Shown here: piece after piece, positions 36,044 to 44,399 of the stretch
How the letters are laid out: the number at the start of each line of letters is the position of its first letter
Numbering within the stretch: the first letter of the stretch is position 1
Assembly (NCBI GenBank): GCA_963677355.2
Contig: CAXXXQ010000001.1
Coordinates: forward strand, 62,001-126,000
DNA from: Thiomicrorhabdus sp963677355
Lineage (GTDB): Bacteria > Pseudomonadota > Gammaproteobacteria > Thiomicrospirales > Thiomicrospiraceae
Reading direction: 5' to 3'
DNA: 64,000 bases
Notes under the pieces: model-generated
Told to the model about the DNA's origin: nothing
Seen by the model: the letters and a program-made list of their open reading frames with translations, nothing else
Databases searched by the model: none
Program-made: the position numbers and the translations under genes

Positions 36044-36198
36044 GATATAAGTATAATTTTGCGCAGAGTATTCATTATTTCCACACCTTTTTCAAAGCAA
36101 GATTTTCTATTCACCCCTTAATATTACAAATATACGTATAAGCACCACTAATATATTTTTAAAATTTAAGGCGATTAACATTTGATTCGTAATAATGA

Positions 36199-36228
36199 TT
36201 GACACCGCCATTAAACCTCCACTATAAT
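36199..36228 (+). promoter_or_regulatory. Consensus sigma-70 promoter for tRNA-Leu and tRNA-Val
   Basis: TTGACA (36199-36204), 18 bases, TATAAT (36223-36228), then a GC-rich discriminator (GCGCCACA) typical of stringently controlled stable-RNA promoters. The first tRNA begins 19 bases after the -10. Confidence 0.85.
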
Positions 36229-36246
36229 TCGCGCCACACAAGATTT

Positions 36247-36333
36247 GCCAGTGTGATGAAATTGGTAGACATGACGGATTCAAAATCCGTTGCCTTTGCG
36301 GGCGTGGCGGTTCGAGTCCGCCCACTGGTACCA
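36247..36333 (+). tRNA. tRNA-Leu (anticodon CAA)
   Basis: An 87-base class II tRNA. The acceptor arm GCCAGTG pairs with CACTGGT; the anticodon loop TTCAAAA gives CAA; a long variable arm follows; the T-loop TTCGAGT is canonical. The CCA end is encoded. Confidence 0.96.
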
Positions 36334-36359
36334 TTTATAACTTGTGACCTTTCTATTGT

Positions 36360-36436
36360 ACGACCGTAGCTCAGTTGGTTAGAGCACCACCTTGACATGG
36401 TGGGGGTCGGTGGTTCGAATCCACTCGGTCGTACCA
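36360..36436 (+). tRNA. tRNA-Val (anticodon GAC)
   Basis: A 77-base tRNA: acceptor ACGACCG with CGGTCGT, D-arm GCTCAGTTGGTTAGAGC, anticodon loop TTGACAT (GAC), T-loop TTCGAAT, encoded CCA. It lies 26 bases after tRNA-Leu and probably shares its transcript. Confidence 0.96.
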
Positions 36437-36619
36437 ATTTCTCTCGTTAAATTACATAATCTTGAAGACTTTTCTTTACCGATCCAAGCTTGGATATAAA
36501 ATCTTTCATTCAAAACACAATCGAGCGTAACGCTTTATCAAGCAAACTATTGCGCATGTCAATCCATTAAATTATGTGAAATCACTTTAATCCGGAACTA
36601 GATAAAAATCAGGCAATAA

Positions 36620-36654
36620 AAAACCCGCGGGTTTCGAAAAACGACGCGGGTTTT
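36620..36654 (-). terminator. Terminator of tRNA-Asn
   Basis: AAAACCCGCG (36620-36629) pairs with CGCGGGTTTT (36645-36654) around a 15-base loop; A-rich flank at 36617-36623 gives a U-tract on the minus strand. It lies just past the 3' end of tRNA-Asn. Confidence 0.88.
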
Positions 36655-36660
36655 AAAATT

Positions 36661-36736
36661 TGGCTCCCCAACCTGGACTCGAACCAGGGACATACGGATT
36701 AACAGTCCGGTGTTCTACCAACTGAACTATTGGGGA
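36661..36736 (-). tRNA. tRNA-Asn (anticodon GTT)
   Basis: A 76-base tRNA on the minus strand: acceptor TCCCCAA with TTGGGGA, D-arm with AGTTCAGTTGGTAGAAC, anticodon GTT in the loop CTGTTAA, T-loop TTCGAGT, discriminator G, encoded CCA. A substrate for the Tgt/QueA queuosine pathway encoded nearby. Confidence 0.96.
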
Positions 36737-36770
36737 ATAGTCAGCAGAGCGTTGCTCTGTATGGGTGCGT

Positions 36771-36798
36771 ATTATAGGGAAATAAATTGCCTGTGCAA
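36771..36798 (-). promoter_or_regulatory. Promoter of tRNA-Asn
   Basis: On the minus strand TTGCAC, 16 bases, TATAAT, with -10 at 36771-36776, followed by a GC-containing discriminator (ACGCACCC). Confidence 0.75.
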
Positions 36799-36985
36799 GA
36801 TTTTTTTGTAAAAAAAATGTAGTTTTTTTTAATTTTAGTTTATTCGCTTATGTTCATAGAATAACCGCATGAGACAGTAAAACCTCATTATGGGTTAATA
36901 AAAGCGTCACACATCAAAAATATTTCACAAATTAAAATACCGTATTTATATTATGTATACATTATTAATTAGGTAGTTTAGGTTT

Positions 36986-38005
36986 ATGACAATAAGAGTT
37001 GCTATCAACGGCTTCGGCCGCATGGGGCGTCTAGCACTCAGACAAGCATTTGACTGGGACCAAATAGAGTTTGTCCACATTAATGAGATCGCGACTGATG
37101 CACATGGCTCCGCCCATCTTCTCAACTTCGATTCGGCTCACGGGCGCTGGCAGCATGAAGCGAGAGAAAAAAACGGCCACATCTTAATAAACGATAAACA
37201 GATCAGCTATTCACAAAACAGAAATATTGCCGATACTGACTGGCGATCGTTGAATATTGATGTCGTTTTGGAGTGTACCGGTCGGTTTAGAACTGTCGAA
37301 TCACTACAACCCTACCTCTCTCAGAAGATACCTCAAGTGATTGTCGCCGCTCCGATGAATGAAGGAATTAAAAATATCGTCATGGGCATCAACGACGATA
37401 TATTCACAGCTAATCAAGATCCCATCATCACCGCTGCCTCCTGCACAACCAATTGCATTGCTCCCGTCATCAAAGTATTACATGAAAAAATCGGCATCAA
37501 ACACGGCATGATTACCACCATGCACGACCGAACCAACACGCAAAAAGTGGTCGATCACGGCCATAAAGATTTAAGACGCGCCCGCGCCAGCTTCGAATCT
37601 TTAATCCCAACCACAACCGGTTCGGCCAAAGCAATTGGCACCATATTTCCTGAACTGAACGGGCGACTCAACGGATTAGCCGTCAGGGTTCCGTTTATGA
37701 ATGCCTCTCTGACTGATCTTGTACTCGAAATGCAAAGAGAGACGAATAGCGCAGAAGTTAACCAACTTTTCAAAGAAGCATCAGAAACCTATTTAAAAGA
37801 TATTCTCGGTTATGAAGAACGCCCTTTGGTTTCGGTAGACTATGAAGGAGAAACTTGCTCATCCGTTATTGATGCTCCGTCGACAATGGTCGTCAACGGA
37901 ACCCAGCTTAAAGTATTGGCTTGGTATGATAATGAAATCGGTTATGTTACTCGCATGATGGAATTAGCGATAAAAACTGGAACTGGCAACAGCAAACCAA
38001 ACTAG
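36986..38005 (+). CDS. Glyceraldehyde-3-phosphate dehydrogenase, ArsJ-associated type
   Basis: A 339-residue GAPDH with Rossmann motif INGFGRMGRLALR, catalytic C153 in AASCTTNC and H180 in TTMHDRTNTQ. Several family-specific segments (VHINEI, HLLNFDSAHGRW, IADTDW, ILGYEERPLVSVDYEG, STMVVNGTQLK) match the subtype that usually pairs with the ArsJ transporter, where it makes 1-arseno-3-phosphoglycerate for export. No arsJ, arsR or other arsenic gene lies within the window; the neighbours are tRNA genes and the galU operon. It could act in arsenate tolerance with a distant ArsJ, or as a second glycolytic or gluconeogenic GAPDH. Confidence 0.88.
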   Translation: MTIRVAINGFGRMGRLALRQAFDWDQIEFVHINEIATDAHGSAHLLNFDSAHGRWQHEAREKNGHILINDKQISYSQNRNIADTDWRSLNIDVVLECTGRFRTVESLQPYLSQKIPQVIVAAPMNEGIKNIVMGINDDIFTANQDPIITAASCTTNCIAPVIKVLHEKIGIKHGMITTMHDRTNTQKVVDHGHKDLRRARASFESLIPTTTGSAKAIGTIFPELNGRLNGLAVRVPFMNASLTDLVLEMQRETNSAEVNQLFKEASETYLKDILGYEERPLVSVDYEGETCSSVIDAPSTMVVNGTQLKVLAWYDNEIGYVTRMMELAIKTGTGNSKPN

Positions 38006-38218
38006 GGCATATTTTTTCCATATTTGTGCGACTAAAAACAAGAAATCCTATAAAAACGCTATTTGACAGTTGGCTTGCATATTGCTCTTTGCATTTTATT
38101 GGGTCAACCGACGTGAAAAAACACCGGTTACGAATGTTTACTTACACGATATTTACCGCTAAAGTACCTAAACATTACCTAAAACGTTAAATGATAAAGA
38201 ATCAAACAAGGAATTAAT

Positions 38219-39109
38219 ATGTCATCATCCATCAAGAAAGTTGTTATCCCGGTTGCCGGACTTGGTACGCGCTTTTTACCGGCAACCAAAGCCATTCCGA
38301 AAGAAATGATCACCTTGGTAGATGAGCCTTTGATTCAATATGTAGTTAGAGAAGCGGTCTCAGCCGGATTTACCGATATTATTCTGGTTACTCACTCCTC
38401 AAAAGGTGCCATCGAAAACCATTTCGACCATAACTTCGAACTGGAAAAAACCCTAGCTTTTAAAAACAAAACCGCCTTGCTTGAAAAGGTTGGACACATT
38501 CTCCCCGACGAAGCCAATATCATATCGGTTAGACAACCACAGGCACTCGGTTTAGGGCACGCCGTTTTATGCGCCGCCCCCATCATCGGCGACGAACCTT
38601 TCGGCGTTATTCTGCCGGACGTTATTCTAAATAACGAATCGGAAGACCTAAAAAACATGGTTCGCGCCTTTGATAAAACCGGCAATAGCCAAATCATGGT
38701 TGAACCGGTACCCGAATCCGAAGTCGATAAATATGGTATCGCGGACTGCATGGGTGCCGACCTTGCGCCTTCGGAATCGAAAAAAATGGCCGCTATTGTT
38801 GAAAAGCCAGAGGCTTGCGACGCACCATCCAACCTTTCCGTAACCGGCCGCTATGTATTAGACAACCAAATATTAAACCTCCTCAGAGTCACTCCTAAGG
38901 GCGCGGGAAATGAAATTCAACTGACCGATGCAATTGCCCAACTGATGGAAGTTCATGAAGTCGATGCCTACTGCTTGGCAGGTAAAAGCTATGATTGCGG
39001 GGATAAACTCGGCTATCTACAGGCAACGGTTGAGTTCGCTTTGCAACACGATGAACTGGGTGCCCAATTTAAAGAATGGTTAAAAGAGTACAGCAATGAA
39101 AAACTATAA
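38219..39109 (+). CDS. galU: UTP-glucose-1-phosphate uridylyltransferase
   Basis: A 296-residue GalU that makes UDP-glucose from glucose 1-phosphate and UTP. Motifs: PVAGLGTRFLPATKAIPKEM (nucleotide loop), VRQPQALGLGHAVLCA, GVILPDVIL, and GNEIQLTDAIAQL. RBS AAGGA. First gene of a compact plus-strand sugar-nucleotide operon, and it overlaps pgi by 14 bases. Confidence 0.96.
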   Translation: MSSSIKKVVIPVAGLGTRFLPATKAIPKEMITLVDEPLIQYVVREAVSAGFTDIILVTHSSKGAIENHFDHNFELEKTLAFKNKTALLEKVGHILPDEANIISVRQPQALGLGHAVLCAAPIIGDEPFGVILPDVILNNESEDLKNMVRAFDKTGNSQIMVEPVPESEVDKYGIADCMGADLAPSESKKMAAIVEKPEACDAPSNLSVTGRYVLDNQILNLLRVTPKGAGNEIQLTDAIAQLMEVHEVDAYCLAGKSYDCGDKLGYLQATVEFALQHDELGAQFKEWLKEYSNEKL

Positions 39110-40661
39110 CTCGTTCAAAACCCTTTGCCAGCTGAGCGAAAACGCTAAATCGCGCCACCTTGCCAGCTTGTTTGATGAAAACCCGAATCGTTTCAAAAAC
39201 TTTACCGCCAGCTTGCCGGGATTGGTATTTGACTACTCGAAACAGAACATCACCGAACAGGATCGCGAAGCTTTATTGAACCTCGCCGAAGAGGTAAAAC
39301 TATCTGAATGGATCGAAAAACTTTTTGCCGGTGAAAAAGTCAATCATACCGAGGGACGCGCGGCCGGTCATACTTTCCTAAGAGATATAGAAACCCCTAA
39401 ACCGGAAGTCTCTAAGGAATGGGAATCGATGGAAGAAATTGTCGATCGAATCCACAGCAAACAGCTTCGCGGCTATTCGGGTAAAGCCATTACCGATGTC
39501 GTTAATATCGGCGTGGGCGGAAGTGATTTAGGACCTTTGATGATTACCCACGCACTCAAAGGCCAACGCTCCCCGCACGCACCAGAACTACACTTTGTTT
39601 CCACTCTTGACGGCACCCAGCTTCAACGTTTGTTAAAAACTTTATCCGCTGAGACTACACTATTCATTGTTGCGTCGAAATCGTTTACCACCATCGATAC
39701 CTTATCGCTGGCCAAAACGGCTCGAGAGTGGATTGAACAACACTCCCATAGTGAAGCGGGGACGATGTTGCACTTTATTGGGATCTCGACCAACGCCCCG
39801 AAAATGAAAGAGTGGGGAATTCTTCCGGAACACCAACTGCTATTCTGGGACTGGGTCGGTGGCCGTTTTTCGTTATGGTCGACTATCGGCCTAACCATTG
39901 CCATTCAACAAGGCATGGAAGGCTTCAAAGCATTCCTGAGAGGCGGACACGAAATGGATCTGCATTTCAAAAACACGCCCCTAAAAGATAATATTCCGGT
40001 CATGCTCGGCTTAGTGGGGGTTTGGAATATCAATTTTCTAAATGTGGCCGGTCAGGCCATTCTGCCCTACGACTCACGCATGAAATATTTAGCCAGTTAC
40101 TTAGAACAGCTGGAGATGGAAAGTAACGGTAAACACACTACTCGCGAAGGCGAATTCGTTGATTACCGCACTTGCCCGATCTTATGGGGTGAAGTCGGAC
40201 CGAACGCTCAGCATGCTTTTTATCAATTGATGCATCAGGGTACGGAAAAAGTCATGGCCGACTTTATCTTATTTGCCAAACCTGCCGGAAAAACGGAACG
40301 TCATCGATACCACCATAATTTGAATATCGCCAACTGTTTGGCACAAAGCCGAGCCTTAATGATCGGTCAGGCTAACGACGATCCGCACAAAGATTATCCG
40401 GGCGGACAGGTATCCAACACCATGCTGTTTGAAAGAATGGACCCTAAACACTTAGGAATGTTAATTGCCCTTTATGAACATAAAGTTTTTGTTCAATCGG
40501 TTATCTGGGATATCAACCCGTTTGATCAGTGGGGTGTCGAACTTGGTAAAAAAATCGCCTTGGAAATTCTGGAAAAAATCGAGCAAAAAGACTCATCAGC
40601 ATTTGACGCTTCCACGCAAGGCATCTTAGAAACAATTTGGGATATTAACGATGAAAATTAA
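39096..40661 (+). CDS. pgi: Glucose-6-phosphate isomerase
   Basis: A 521-residue Pgi interconverting glucose 6-phosphate and fructose 6-phosphate. Signatures: NIGVGGSDLGPLM, VASKSFTTIDTL, LFWDWVGGRFSLWS, and the catalytic-site EMESNGK. The position between galU and manB suggests it feeds hexose phosphates into nucleotide sugars as well as central metabolism. It overlaps the next gene by 11 bases. Confidence 0.96.
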   Translation: MKNYNSFKTLCQLSENAKSRHLASLFDENPNRFKNFTASLPGLVFDYSKQNITEQDREALLNLAEEVKLSEWIEKLFAGEKVNHTEGRAAGHTFLRDIETPKPEVSKEWESMEEIVDRIHSKQLRGYSGKAITDVVNIGVGGSDLGPLMITHALKGQRSPHAPELHFVSTLDGTQLQRLLKTLSAETTLFIVASKSFTTIDTLSLAKTAREWIEQHSHSEAGTMLHFIGISTNAPKMKEWGILPEHQLLFWDWVGGRFSLWSTIGLTIAIQQGMEGFKAFLRGGHEMDLHFKNTPLKDNIPVMLGLVGVWNINFLNVAGQAILPYDSRMKYLASYLEQLEMESNGKHTTREGEFVDYRTCPILWGEVGPNAQHAFYQLMHQGTEKVMADFILFAKPAGKTERHRYHHNLNIANCLAQSRALMIGQANDDPHKDYPGGQVSNTMLFERMDPKHLGMLIALYEHKVFVQSVIWDINPFDQWGVELGKKIALEILEKIEQKDSSAFDASTQGILETIWDINDEN

Positions 40662-41901
40662 TGTTTTTGGTAGCACGATCGGAGCCATGGTTTGTGCAGG
40701 CTGCTTAGCCGAAACCGGTAACAACGTAACCCTGATTGGAGAACGAAAAGGCGATGAAGCCGAACCGGGCCTGAGCAAGTTATTGGACTCTCAACTGGAA
40801 ACCGGACGCTTAATAATCACCAATAAATGGAATAAAGATGCCGAAGCCCACTTTATCGCTTTTGGTCCGGATGACTGCGGTGAAGGCAAGAGCATTGCCG
40901 CGGAACTTCATAAAAATGCCTTAAAAGACAGCACCTTAATTATCCGCAGCAACTTTTCAATCGGCGTGGTAAATGACTTGGCCACGATCTCGCAATTGGA
41001 ATATGCAATCAACCCTGATTTTGCTTCCGACGGACGTGCCATTCACAGTTTCACCAAACCGGACCGCATTATCATCGGCACCCACAGTGACAAAATTAAA
41101 TCACAACTGCGCCATCTATTCGCGCCTTTCAACCGCAATAAAGATGTCATTATCGAAATGGCGCCAGCCTCAGCCGAACTGACAAAATACGCAACCAACG
41201 CCATGTTGGCAACCCGCATCTCACTGATGAACGAACTCGCTTCCATCGCTGAAAAAACCGGGGCCGATATCGAAGAGGTACGCATGGGACTTGGCGCGGA
41301 TAAACGTATCGGGCGCGCTTATCTCTATCCTGGTATTGGTTTTGGCGGTGACAACTTCACTCGTGATCTGGAACGCATCCAACGCCTACTACCGAAAAGC
41401 TCGCAAAACGGTGGGCAAAGCTTGTTGCAGTCGGTTATTGAGATCAATGACAACCAGAAGGAACTTTTCTTCCGCAAGCTGTGGCAACACTTCAACTGCA
41501 ATCTGGAAGGCAAAACCATTACCCTTTGGGGGCTTGGCTATAAACCCAATACCACCGTGGTCGACAGCGCTGCTAGTGTTGCCCTGATCAATGCCTTTGT
41601 TCATCAAGGCTGCAAACTCAAACTTTATGACCCTTTTGCACTAAAGCAAACCCAAAAGTGGGTTAAGAAACATTTGACAATTAAAGAACAAAGACTCATC
41701 AGCTTCCATGAAGAGATGTACGAAGCCACCGATGATTCGGATGCCTTATGTGTGCTTACCGAATACAAAGCTTTTTGGTCTCCTGACTTGTCCAGTCTGT
41801 CCGAAAAAATGAATACACCGATTATTCTGGACGGACGTAATCTTTACAACAAATATTGGATTCAAGAGAGAGGATTCACATATTTTGGTGTTGGCAGATA
41901 A
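40651..41901 (+). CDS. UDP-glucose/GDP-mannose dehydrogenase-like protein lacking the catalytic cysteine
   Basis: A 416-residue protein with the full three-domain layout: N-terminal NAD domain, central helical domain (TKYATNAMLATRISLMNELASIAEKTGADIEEV; conserved K179) and C-terminal UDP-binding domain (GLGYKPNTTVVDSA). The active-site motif, normally GGSCFPKD, reads G232-G-D-N-F-T-R-D239, so the nucleophilic cysteine is Asn235 and the nearby Pro and Lys are changed too. The NAD loop, normally GxGYVG, is FGSTIGA, and the acidic residue after beta-2 is replaced (TLIGERKG). It is unlikely to carry out the usual four-electron oxidation to UDP-glucuronate. The frame is intact and sits tightly in the operon, so this looks like a retained paralogue with another role, not decay. 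Confidence 0.85.
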   Translation: MKINVFGSTIGAMVCAGCLAETGNNVTLIGERKGDEAEPGLSKLLDSQLETGRLIITNKWNKDAEAHFIAFGPDDCGEGKSIAAELHKNALKDSTLIIRSNFSIGVVNDLATISQLEYAINPDFASDGRAIHSFTKPDRIIIGTHSDKIKSQLRHLFAPFNRNKDVIIEMAPASAELTKYATNAMLATRISLMNELASIAEKTGADIEEVRMGLGADKRIGRAYLYPGIGFGGDNFTRDLERIQRLLPKSSQNGGQSLLQSVIEINDNQKELFFRKLWQHFNCNLEGKTITLWGLGYKPNTTVVDSAASVALINAFVHQGCKLKLYDPFALKQTQKWVKKHLTIKEQRLISFHEEMYEATDDSDALCVLTEYKAFWSPDLSSLSEKMNTPIILDGRNLYNKYWIQERGFTYFGVGR

Positions 41902-41949
41902 ACAGTACTACAATATGGCGTTTTAACCATATATGCGATACTGAAACTT

Positions 41950-43305
41950 ATGAATAAACTTGCAGCTTTCAAAGCCTATGACATTCGCGGCATCGTTCCA
42001 CAAGATCTAAACTCAGAACTGGCCTATGCTATTGGCCGGGCATTCGCCAGTGAATTCCAGCCCAAAAAAGTGGTCGTCGGCCACGATATTCGCCTTGAAA
42101 GCCCTGAACTCTGCCAAGCGTTATGCAATGGTTTGACCGATTCAGGAGTCGACATCCTTCACCTTGGCCTGTGCGGCACTGAAGAAGTCTACTTTGCAAC
42201 CTCACACTATCAAGCCGATGGCGGCATTATGGTAACTGCGAGCCATAATCCGAAAGGCTACAACGGCATGAAATTGGTCTCAATAAATTCCAAGCCGATA
42301 AGTAATGACTCCGGTTTAAGCGCTATTAAAAAACGCATTATTGAACAAGCATTCTCACCCCTTTCCTCTGAAAAAGGCAATGTTCACGACAAGTCTGATA
42401 AATCCGCTTATATTGAACACCTGCTAAGTTACATAGACGCCGAGTCTCTTCCCAAATACAAAATCGTGGTCAATGCCGGTAATGGAGCAGCCGGACCGAC
42501 TTTTGACCAACTTGCGGAAAAGTTGCCTTTTGATATCGTCCGTATCAACCATGAGCCGAATGGTGATTTCCCCAACGGGGTGCCTAACCCGATGATTATT
42601 GAGAACCGTCAAATCACGGCTCAAACGGTTATTTCCGAACAAGCGGATTTAGGCATCGCCTGGGATGGTGATTTTGACCGCTGTTTCCTGTTCGACGAGC
42701 ACGGGGAGTTTATTGAGGGATATTATTTAGTCGGTCTGCTCGCAGAAACCCTGTTAAAGAAAAATCCCGGCCAAAAAATCATCCATGATCCAAGATTGAC
42801 ATGGAATACCATCGAACAAGTGAAACAAGCGGGAGGTATTCCTATTCAATCCAAAACCGGCCATGCTTTCATAAAAGAAAGAATGCGCCTGGAAGATGCG
42901 GTATATGGCGGAGAAATGTCCGCTCACCACTATTTCAAAGACTTCTTTTACTGTGACAGCGGCATGATTCCATGGCTACTGATTGTGGAGTTGATGCACA
43001 AAACCGGTCAACCGCTTTCCGAACTGGTCAAAGCTCGTGTGCAGGCCTACCCTTGCAGCGGTGAATTGAATTACAAAGTTCAGGACAGCGCTAAGATAGT
43101 TAATGCCGTAAAGGCAAAATACGAGAATGAAAACCCGGTTGTCGATAACACCGATGGGTTAAGCTTGGAGTTTTCTGACTGGCGCATGAACATCCGCTTA
43201 TCGAATACCGAGCCGCTACTGCGACTCAACGTAGAAACACGTGGCAATGCAGCTCTAGTACAACAAAAAGTCAAAGAAATAGAAGCCATCATCAACGCTT
43301 CTTGA
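41950..43305 (+). CDS. manB: Phosphomannomutase/phosphoglucomutase
   Basis: A 451-residue alpha-D-phosphohexomutase of the ManB/AlgC type. Phosphoserine S98 lies in TASHNPKGYNG; metal-binding WDGDFDRCF, sugar-binding GGEMSAHHYF and the phosphate-binding LSNTEPLLRLNVE are present. It would supply mannose 1-phosphate or glucose 1-phosphate for polysaccharides, consistent with galU and pgi upstream. Whether it prefers mannose or glucose cannot be told from sequence. Last gene of the operon, and its stop is 11 bases from the convergent lptG stop, with no terminator visible. Confidence 0.93.
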   Translation: MNKLAAFKAYDIRGIVPQDLNSELAYAIGRAFASEFQPKKVVVGHDIRLESPELCQALCNGLTDSGVDILHLGLCGTEEVYFATSHYQADGGIMVTASHNPKGYNGMKLVSINSKPISNDSGLSAIKKRIIEQAFSPLSSEKGNVHDKSDKSAYIEHLLSYIDAESLPKYKIVVNAGNGAAGPTFDQLAEKLPFDIVRINHEPNGDFPNGVPNPMIIENRQITAQTVISEQADLGIAWDGDFDRCFLFDEHGEFIEGYYLVGLLAETLLKKNPGQKIIHDPRLTWNTIEQVKQAGGIPIQSKTGHAFIKERMRLEDAVYGGEMSAHHYFKDFFYCDSGMIPWLLIVELMHKTGQPLSELVKARVQAYPCSGELNYKVQDSAKIVNAVKAKYENENPVVDNTDGLSLEFSDWRMNIRLSNTEPLLRLNVETRGNAALVQQKVKEIEAIINAS

Positions 43306-43316
43306 ACCTATCCGGC

Positions 43317-44399
43317 CTACTCGGCTTTCTGCAACCAATGCCAAGCCCCCATCACAACGAATGATGCCGGGGCTAAGGCGGCCAACCAAATCGGAAAGTG
43401 ATAAACGACCGCAATATTCCCGATTAGCTGGTTAATCAGATGAAATCCCATTCCAATCAATACACCTAAAAAAATCCTCTGCCCCACATTCACCTGACGC
43501 ATTGAGCCGAATACCAACGGAAACACCACCGCAATCATGGCAATCACCACTAAAGGCATGCCTAACTTGCGCCAAAAAGAGAGTAGATAAGGGCTCGCAT
43601 CCAAGTCGTTTTGCTGCAAAAATTCGATCTGTTTATAAAGGGCCCATGCACTCAAGTAGCGAGACTCAATATCTAAATTAACCAGATCCTCCGGCTGCAA
43701 AGCAAACTCTCTTTTCAAACTTGATTGAGCCGTTGAAGTTATCTCAATTAAAGAAGGAAGATTGTCGATTTCAGTCTTATTGACGTTGAGCTGATTTACA
43801 TCTTGAAAGACCCAGCCATCGACAAAATTTGCGGTTTTCGCACTGGTCACCGTAACCAGCTCATTTCCGCGTAACTGATAGATCTTGATACCTTGCAGCT
43901 TTTCACTGCTGATCACCCGATCGACATGGATGTACTGCTGCTCATCTTTTAACCAAAGACCGCTGCTTGAACCGATCGAAAGACTCTGGTTTAAAGCTTC
44001 AGCCTTGACTTTTTTCGCATAGGCTTCGCTTTCCGGCGCAACAAATTCACCAATAGCCAACATGAATAACCACATTAACAAAGCCGTTTTCAAAACAGCC
44101 AACAAAATACGTTTAATCGACCAACCGGTTACTCTCAATACGGTCAATTCAGAATGATTCGCCAAGCCGCCTAATCCCATCAAGGTTCCGATCAACAACA
44201 CAATCGGAAAAACCTCATAACCATAAACAGGGATTTTCAGCAAAGTATAGAGCGCACCGTGTCCCAAGGTATAAGATTCATTGACATCACCAAGTTGGTT
44301 CATAAACTCGAAAAAGGCAAAAATAACCATCAGCACCATCATCACCAACAAAGAGTGCATCAAAACGACCGAACCTAAATAACGCTCTATACGATTCAC
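43317..44399 (-). CDS. lptG: LPS export permease LptG
   Basis: A 360-residue permease with six membrane helices and a periplasmic beta-jellyroll between helices 3 and 4 (about residues 125-265). YjgP/YjgQ-family signatures include MGLGGLANHSELTVLRVTGWS and the late GSMRQVNVGQRIFLGV. It extracts LPS from the inner membrane with LptF and LptB. The start is GTG at 44399, which overlaps the lptF stop as GTGA (4 bases), so translation is coupled. Confidence 0.94.
   Translation of the reverse strand: MNRIERYLGSVVLMHSLLVMMVLMVIFAFFEFMNQLGDVNESYTLGHGALYTLLKIPVYGYEVFPIVLLIGTLMGLGGLANHSELTVLRVTGWSIKRILLAVLKTALLMWLFMLAIGEFVAPESEAYAKKVKAEALNQSLSIGSSSGLWLKDEQQYIHVDRVISSEKLQGIKIYQLRGNELVTVTSAKTANFVDGWVFQDVNQLNVNKTEIDNLPSLIEITSTAQSSLKREFALQPEDLVNLDIESRYLSAWALYKQIEFLQQNDLDASPYLLSFWRKLGMPLVVIAMIAVVFPLVFGSMRQVNVGQRIFLGVLIGMGFHLINQLIGNIAVVYHFPIWLAALAPASFVVMGAWHWLQKAE

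Noticed and set aside
36222..36437. A 71-codon minus-strand frame across the two tRNA genes (GRTRTATPAKATDFESVM-like)
   Set aside because: It is the well-known false protein produced by translating tRNA genes antisense; the tRNA folds explain the sequence.
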